Origin: JBFLYZ01 sp040756415
GTDB taxonomy: Bacteria > Bacteroidota > Bacteroidia > JADZBD01
Direction of reading: 5' to 3'
Assembly (NCBI GenBank): GCA_040756415.1
Contig: JBFLYZ010000002.1
Location: 1-64,000, forward strand
DNA length: 64,000 nt
A program made the position numbers and the translations under genes. The notes under the pieces were generated by a model. The model did not search any database, was not told where the DNA came from, and worked only from the letters and a program-made list of their open reading frames with translations. Below, in pieces: positions 60,455 to 64,000 of the stretch (position 1 is the first letter of the stretch; each line of letters begins with the position of its first letter).

Positions 60455-61429
60455 ATGAAAAGAGGACCGATATCACAATTCATGGAGAAGCATTACCTGC
60501 ATTTCAATGCAGCCGCCATGATGGACGCTTCGAAAGCGTATGAAGCGCATATGAATGAAGGGGGCAAGATGATGATCACCCTGGCAGGGGCCATGAGCAC
60601 GGCCGAGCTGGGCATATCGCTGGCTGAAATGATACGCCAGGATAAGGTGCAGATCATCTCCTGTACGGGCGCCAACCTGGAAGAGGATATCATGAACCTG
60701 GTGGCGCACAACCATTATAAGCGCGTGCCCAACTACCGCGATCTCTCACCGCAGGAAGAATGGAACCTGCTGGAAAATCATTATAACCGGGTGACCGATA
60801 CCTGCATTCCCGAGGAGGAGGCCTTCCGCAGGCTGCAGAAGCACATTTACAAGGTGTGGAAGGATGCCGATGCGAAAGGAGAGCGTTATTTCCCGCACGA
60901 ATACATGTACAAGATATTGCTCTCGGGCGACCTGGAGCAGTACTACGAGATCGATCCGAAGAACTCATGGATGCTGGCCGCTGCGGAGAAGAACCTGCCC
61001 ATCGTGGTGCCCGGGTGGGAAGATTCCACCATGGGAAATATATTCGCTTCTTATGTGATCAAAAAGGATATCAAGGCCGGCACGATGAAATCGGGTATCG
61101 AATACATGGCCTGGCTGGCCGACTGGTACAAGCAGAACTGCGGGGGCAAAGGAGTAGGATTTTTCCAGATAGGCGGAGGCATTGCCGGTGATTTCCCCAT
61201 CTGCGTAGTGCCCATGCTGTACCAGGATATGGAAATGCACGATGTGCCCTTCTGGTCCTATTTCTGCCAGATATCCGATTCAACGACCAGCTACGGCTCG
61301 TATTCGGGCGCTGTGCCCAATGAGAAAATCACCTGGGGCAAGCTGGACATCCATACGCCTAAATTCATTGTGGAGAGCGATGCTTCGATCGTGGCGCCCC
61401 TTATTTTCGCCTGGGTGCTGGGTTGGTGA
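60455..61429 (+). CDS. Deoxyhypusine-synthase-family protein, active site altered
   Basis: This 324-residue protein is clearly of the DHS family. The Rossmann-like front (ITLAGAMSTAELGISL, ISCTGANLEEDIMN) matches, and the C-terminal ITWGKL segment (Lys296, Trp294) aligns with the human catalytic Lys329 and Trp327. Glu290 also aligns with human Glu323. The human KHHIANANL segment with His288 is here GDFPICVV (Asp246-Phe247), and two acidic residues that hold spermidine are Tyr. Bacteria lack eIF5A, so the reaction is probably another aminobutyl or aminopropyl transfer such as homospermidine synthesis. The start at 60455 is chosen over 60416. A strong terminator follows. Confidence 0.8.
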   Translation: MKRGPISQFMEKHYLHFNAAAMMDASKAYEAHMNEGGKMMITLAGAMSTAELGISLAEMIRQDKVQIISCTGANLEEDIMNLVAHNHYKRVPNYRDLSPQEEWNLLENHYNRVTDTCIPEEEAFRRLQKHIYKVWKDADAKGERYFPHEYMYKILLSGDLEQYYEIDPKNSWMLAAAEKNLPIVVPGWEDSTMGNIFASYVIKKDIKAGTMKSGIEYMAWLADWYKQNCGGKGVGFFQIGGGIAGDFPICVVPMLYQDMEMHDVPFWSYFCQISDSTTSYGSYSGAVPNEKITWGKLDIHTPKFIVESDASIVAPLIFAWVLGW

Positions 61430-61441
61430 CAGAAGGTAGAG

Positions 61442-61482
61442 AAAACAAAAACGGTCCGCCTGTGGCGGACCGTTTTTGTTTT
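61442..61482. terminator. Bidirectional intrinsic terminator
   Basis: A perfect 19-bp inverted repeat (61442-61460 with 61464-61482, loop TGT) has A-rich and T-rich outer parts. It separates the plus-strand DHS-like gene and the minus-strand SWIB gene, and ends both. Confidence 0.93.
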
Positions 61483-61495
61483 AAAGCAGACAGTA

Positions 61496-61768
61496 TTACT
61501 TTACGTGCTTGCTGATCATCTTTGCCATGTCGAACATGGAAACCTGCGATTTGCCACCGAAGATGGGTTTCAGTTTGGCATCAGCATTGATCATACGCTT
61601 GTTCTTCTTGTCCTGTAAGCCGTTCTTCTTGATGTAAGCCCACATTTTTTTAACAATCTCCGTACGAGGAAGTGCTTTCCCGCCTACAACTTCAGCCAGT
61701 GTAGCGCTGGGGGTGAGAGGTTTCATGAATGCTGCGTTAGGCTTGCGTGCTGATTTTTTCTTTGCCAT
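61496..61768 (-). CDS. SWIB-domain DNA-binding-like protein
   Basis: This 90-residue basic protein has a Lys/Arg-rich N-terminus (MAKKKSARKPN) and a complete SWIB/MDM2-like domain (FMKPLTPSATLAEVVGGKAL, KKMWAYIKKNGLQDKKNKRM, DMAKMISKHV). SWIB domains are typical of eukaryotic chromatin remodellers. They also occur in chlamydiae, where they fuse to topoisomerase, and as stand-alone small proteins in Bacteroidota. A nucleoid-associated or transcription-related role is possible but unproven. It is 17 nt downstream of meaB and should share its transcript. The gene ends in a strong terminator. Confidence 0.88.
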   Translation of the reverse strand: MAKKKSARKPNAAFMKPLTPSATLAEVVGGKALPRTEIVKKMWAYIKKNGLQDKKNKRMINADAKLKPIFGGKSQVSMFDMAKMISKHVK

Positions 61769-61785
61769 TTGTTTTGGTTTTTTGG

Positions 61786-62682
61786 TTAATAATTATGGTA
61801 AAATTTTTTGACGAGCAAATATATATTAAAATTTCCCCTCTGTAGCTCATTGTGAATAAGTTTTTGTAACTCCCCTTTTTCCACGTTTTTCATTCGGAAA
61901 TTACGTATCAGGGTATAGGCCTTTTCGGTCAGAAGAAACTCCTTTTTTTCATGGTCCGCAGAGCATTTCCCGATGGCGGAAATCAATTCGTCTATACCCT
62001 CCCCCCTGGTCGCAACCGACCTGATGACGGGGGTTTCAGCGGTTTTTGAACGGACCAGGTCGACCAGGTTGGATACGAACATATCGGCTCCTTCCCGATC
62101 GGCCTTATTGACCACGAATACATCGGCAATCTCCATAATTCCCGCTTTCAGGGTTTGCACCTCATCCCCCGCCTCGGGCACCAAAACCACGATGGTACAG
62201 TCGGCCAGACCCGCGATTTCCACCTCGCTCTGGCCTACCCCTACCGTTTCAACGATCACCAGGTCGAACCCAAAGGCGCGCATGACATCCGTGATCTCGA
62301 TGGTTTTCGCTGACAATCCGCCCAGCGAACCGCGCGTGGCCAGCGAGCGGATGAACACTTTTTCATTGGTAAAGTGCTCGGCCATTCTCAGCCGGTCGCC
62401 CAGCAGGGAGCCGTAGTTGAAGGGCGAGGTAGGGTCAATGGCCACGATGCCAACGGTCCTGCCCTCTCCGGTAAGCCTCCTGATCACCGCGTTGATGAGC
62501 GTGCTTTTGCCCGCACCGGGCGGGCCGGTTATGCCGATAATGCGGTTATCTTTCGCGAAGCGCAGCGAAGTGAGTATCTCTTCGCTTCCTTCAATCTCGT
62601 TCTCCACGATAGTGATGCAGCGCGCCAGGGCCTTGACATCGCCCGAATAGAATCGCTCCAGCAGGATAGCTAGTTCACCCAT
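61786..62682 (-). CDS. meaB: MeaB-type GTPase, methylmalonyl-CoA mutase chaperone
   Basis: This 298-residue G3E-family GTPase has Walker A GPPGAGKS (53-60), DPTSPF, the switch-like ETVGVGQSEVEIAGLADC and the guanine-specificity motif NKADREGAD. An N-terminal helix bundle and a C-terminal dimerisation arm are present. MeaB/ArgK proteins load and protect coenzyme B12-dependent acyl-CoA mutases, so the organism should carry a methylmalonyl-CoA mutase outside this window. Despite the old name ArgK it is unrelated to arginine synthesis. It is divergent from the glycosyltransferase gene. Confidence 0.93.
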   Translation of the reverse strand: MGELAILLERFYSGDVKALARCITIVENEIEGSEEILTSLRFAKDNRIIGITGPPGAGKSTLINAVIRRLTGEGRTVGIVAIDPTSPFNYGSLLGDRLRMAEHFTNEKVFIRSLATRGSLGGLSAKTIEITDVMRAFGFDLVIVETVGVGQSEVEIAGLADCTIVVLVPEAGDEVQTLKAGIMEIADVFVVNKADREGADMFVSNLVDLVRSKTAETPVIRSVATRGEGIDELISAIGKCSADHEKKEFLLTEKAYTLIRNFRMKNVEKGELQKLIHNELQRGNFNIYLLVKKFYHNY

Positions 62683-62687
62683 CAGAG

Positions 62688-62695
62688 CAAAGATA
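62688..62695 (-). promoter_or_regulatory. Bacteroidota -7 box for meaB
   Basis: TATCTTTG on the minus strand matches TAnnTTTG, 5 nt before the meaB ATG at 62682. Confidence 0.45.
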
Positions 62696-62732
62696 GAATT
62701 TTACCAGCGGTGCTGCGGTGGTCGAATAATCT

Positions 62733-62740
62733 TAAATTTG
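62733..62740 (+). promoter_or_regulatory. Bacteroidota -7 box for the glycosyltransferase pair
   Basis: TAAATTTG is a perfect TAnnTTTG match 5 nt before the ATG at 62746, again implying a very short leader. Confidence 0.5.
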
Positions 62741-62745
62741 CCTGT

Positions 62746-63513
62746 ATGCCTTCCCTTTCGGTCGTTATCATCACGTACAACGAAGAGCGCAACATCGGCC
62801 GCTGCCTCGACTCGGTGAAGGACATTGCCGATGAGATCGTGGTGCTCGACTCCTTTTCCACCGACAGGACCGAAGCTATATGTAAAGAAAAAGGCGCAAA
62901 GTTCTTCCAGCATGCCTTCGATGGGCATATCGAGCAAAAGAACAGGGCCGTTACTTACGCCCGCTTCCCTCACGTGCTTTCGCTCGATGCGGATGAGGCG
63001 CTTTCTGAGGAGCTGAAGCGCTCCATCCTGGAGGTGAAGAACACATGGACCAGGGATGGCTATTACATGAACCGCCTGACCAATTACTGCGGCAAATGGA
63101 TAAAGCATTGCGGCTGGTATCCCGATGCCAAGCTGCGCCTATGGGATTCGCGTAAAGGCAAATGGACCGGGGTCAACCCCCACGACCGGTACGAGATGCT
63201 GGAAGGTGACAGGAACACCGGATTTCTCAGGGGCGACCTGCTTCATTACAGCTATTATACGCTGGACGATCACTACCGGCAGATCGATTATTTCACCGAC
63301 ATTTCGGCCCGCGAGCTTTTCCGCAAAGACGCCAGGGCGGGATGGCTCAGGACCTATTCGAGCCCCGTCATTAAATTCGTGCGCGATTATTTCATCAAGC
63401 TGGGCTTTCTTGACGGGAAAGCGGGCTTTACGATCAGCAGGATATCCGCCTATGGCGCTTTTCTCAAATACAAAAAATTAAGAACGCTCCGGGCGAATGC
63501 CAAAAGCTCCTGA
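62746..63513 (+). CDS. Family 2 glycosyltransferase (WaaE/KdtX-like)
   Basis: This 255-residue GT-A enzyme starts SLSVVIITYNEERNIGRCLD. The nucleotide-sugar DxD is in LSLDADEALS, and a downstream WTGVNPHDRYE motif is typical of the WaaE/KdtX subgroup that adds glucose to the LPS inner core. The C-terminus has an amphipathic or basic stretch (FVRDYFIKLGFLDGKAGFTI). The acceptor is unknown. The frame is open from 62710; the ATG at 62746 gives the standard GT2 start and lies just after the -7 box. It overlaps the next gene by 17 nt, a heptosyltransferase-type gene, which supports an LPS core role. Confidence 0.88.
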   Translation: MPSLSVVIITYNEERNIGRCLDSVKDIADEIVVLDSFSTDRTEAICKEKGAKFFQHAFDGHIEQKNRAVTYARFPHVLSLDADEALSEELKRSILEVKNTWTRDGYYMNRLTNYCGKWIKHCGWYPDAKLRLWDSRKGKWTGVNPHDRYEMLEGDRNTGFLRGDLLHYSYYTLDDHYRQIDYFTDISARELFRKDARAGWLRTYSSPVIKFVRDYFIKLGFLDGKAGFTISRISAYGAFLKYKKLRTLRANAKSS

Positions 63514-64000
63514 AAAAATAATCGTCAGCCGTACTGACAGCATTGGCGATGTAATGCTCACCTTGCCGCTCGCTGGGGTCCTGAAACAGCATTTCCCTTC
63601 CTGCCACATCCTCTTCCTCGGGCGCAAATATACCCGTCCTGTAATTGAATGCTGCACGCACGCTGACCAGTTCCTGGACTGGGACGAGATCTCCGAACAG
63701 CCTCCAGCGGAACAAAAAAGAGCGCTTTCTTCCGTGGGCGCGGATACGATCATCCATGTTTTCCCGAACAGAAAAGTGGCGTTTGCAGCCAGGGCGGCCG
63801 CCATACCGCTGCGCATAGGGACCAGCCACCGCATTTATCATTGGACCACCTGCAACAGCCGGCCGTCCTTCACCCGCAGGCGTTCCGGCCTGCACGAGGC
63901 CCAGCTCAACCTCAGGCTGCTTTCCCCGCTGGGCATCCCTACCGAATATCCGCTTGGCGAGCTCTGGAACTATTACGGTTTCGGGAAAATCAAACCGCTG
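63497..64000 (+). CDS. Family 9 glycosyltransferase (heptosyltransferase type), cut by window end
   Basis: The first 168 codons are visible and the gene runs off the right edge. It begins MPKAPEKIIVSRTDSIGDVM. The opening SRTDSIGDVMLTLPL loop and alternating GT-B Rossmann strands (HILFLGRKYTRPVIECC, DTIIHVFPNRKVAFAARAA, RIGTS) are typical of ADP-heptose:LPS heptosyltransferases (GT9). The ATG lies inside the end of the upstream gene (17-nt overlap), which argues for one transcript and a shared role in LPS or capsule sugar assembly. The C-terminal nucleotide-binding domain cannot be judged here. Confidence 0.85.
   Translation, partial: MPKAPEKIIVSRTDSIGDVMLTLPLAGVLKQHFPSCHILFLGRKYTRPVIECCTHADQFLDWDEISEQPPAEQKRALSSVGADTIIHVFPNRKVAFAARAAAIPLRIGTSHRIYHWTTCNSRPSFTRRRSGLHEAQLNLRLLSPLGIPTEYPLGELWNYYGFGKIKPL

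Noticed and set aside
61786..62682. MeaB (ArgK) as part of arginine metabolism
   Set aside because: The old ArgK label is historical; the motifs are those of a G3E GTPase that serves B12-dependent mutases.
1..64000. tRNA or rRNA genes
   Set aside because: No cloverleaf-like stretch or rRNA signature was recognised by eye. A covariance-model scan would be needed to exclude a tRNA completely.

Overview
The window comes from a Bacteroidota chromosome of moderate GC, most likely a free-living, Chitinophagia/Cytophagia/Flavobacteriia-like lineage. The evidence is several type IX secretion (T9SS) components and cargo proteins with type A or type B C-terminal sorting domains, a MurF-alanine racemase fusion, a TonB-dependent receptor with a carboxypeptidase-regulatory N-terminus, a SusC-like metal cluster, and many intergenic gaps with the Bacteroidota promoter -7 box TAnnTTTG. 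Genes are tightly packed, often with ATGA stop/start overlaps. I saw no rRNA, tRNA, CRISPR array or transposase.

Positions 1-7858, minus strand, are amino-acid biosynthesis. At the left edge is the start of a prephenate dehydratase gene. It is preceded by a 26-codon leader ORF carrying Tyr-Phe-Phe-Phe-Phe-Tyr and by an intrinsic terminator, a classical attenuator layout. Upstream is a seven-gene arginine operon read in the order GNAT acyltransferase, argG, argC, argD, argF', argB, argH. The carbamoyltransferase has Ala at the residue that separates succinyl- from acetyl-ornithine enzymes. Positions 7859-19754 hold housekeeping genes: fabH, an unknown helical-repeat protein, murF-alr, tdk, then a plus-strand run (hypothetical, M28 peptidase, rsmI, corA, membrane protein, quinone-reductase-like enzyme) and a MORN-repeat protein.

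Positions 19756-24416 form an AT-rich accessory island. It carries a 1270-residue STAND-type P-loop ATPase with a PD-(D/E)XK-like N-terminus, a plausible anti-phage gene. Directly downstream is the broken start of a second gene, and on both sides are truncated remnants of secreted T9SS-type proteins. Positions 24602-41795 are dominated by T9SS: a minus-strand operon of a type B cargo protein (PKD domains), PorP/SprF and a PorE-like OmpA protein; the processing protease prc; and a plus-strand operon of four cargo proteins (two type A, two type B).

Positions 41969-48156 carry the envelope cluster porG-like, uppS, bamA, two ompH/skp genes and murI. A candidate small RNA follows near 48234-48316. 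The rest includes a gamma-carbonic anhydrase, a three-gene copper-type cluster (HMA protein, TonB receptor, Cys-rich HYC_CC_PP-like protein), nadB, nfu, nadK, a second BamA/TamA-like barrel, a CBS protein, pdxJ, an esterase, a T9SS-exported phospholipase D-like protein, a bacterial deoxyhypusine-synthase homologue lacking a key His, a SWIB-domain protein, meaB and two glycosyltransferases, the second cut by the window end.
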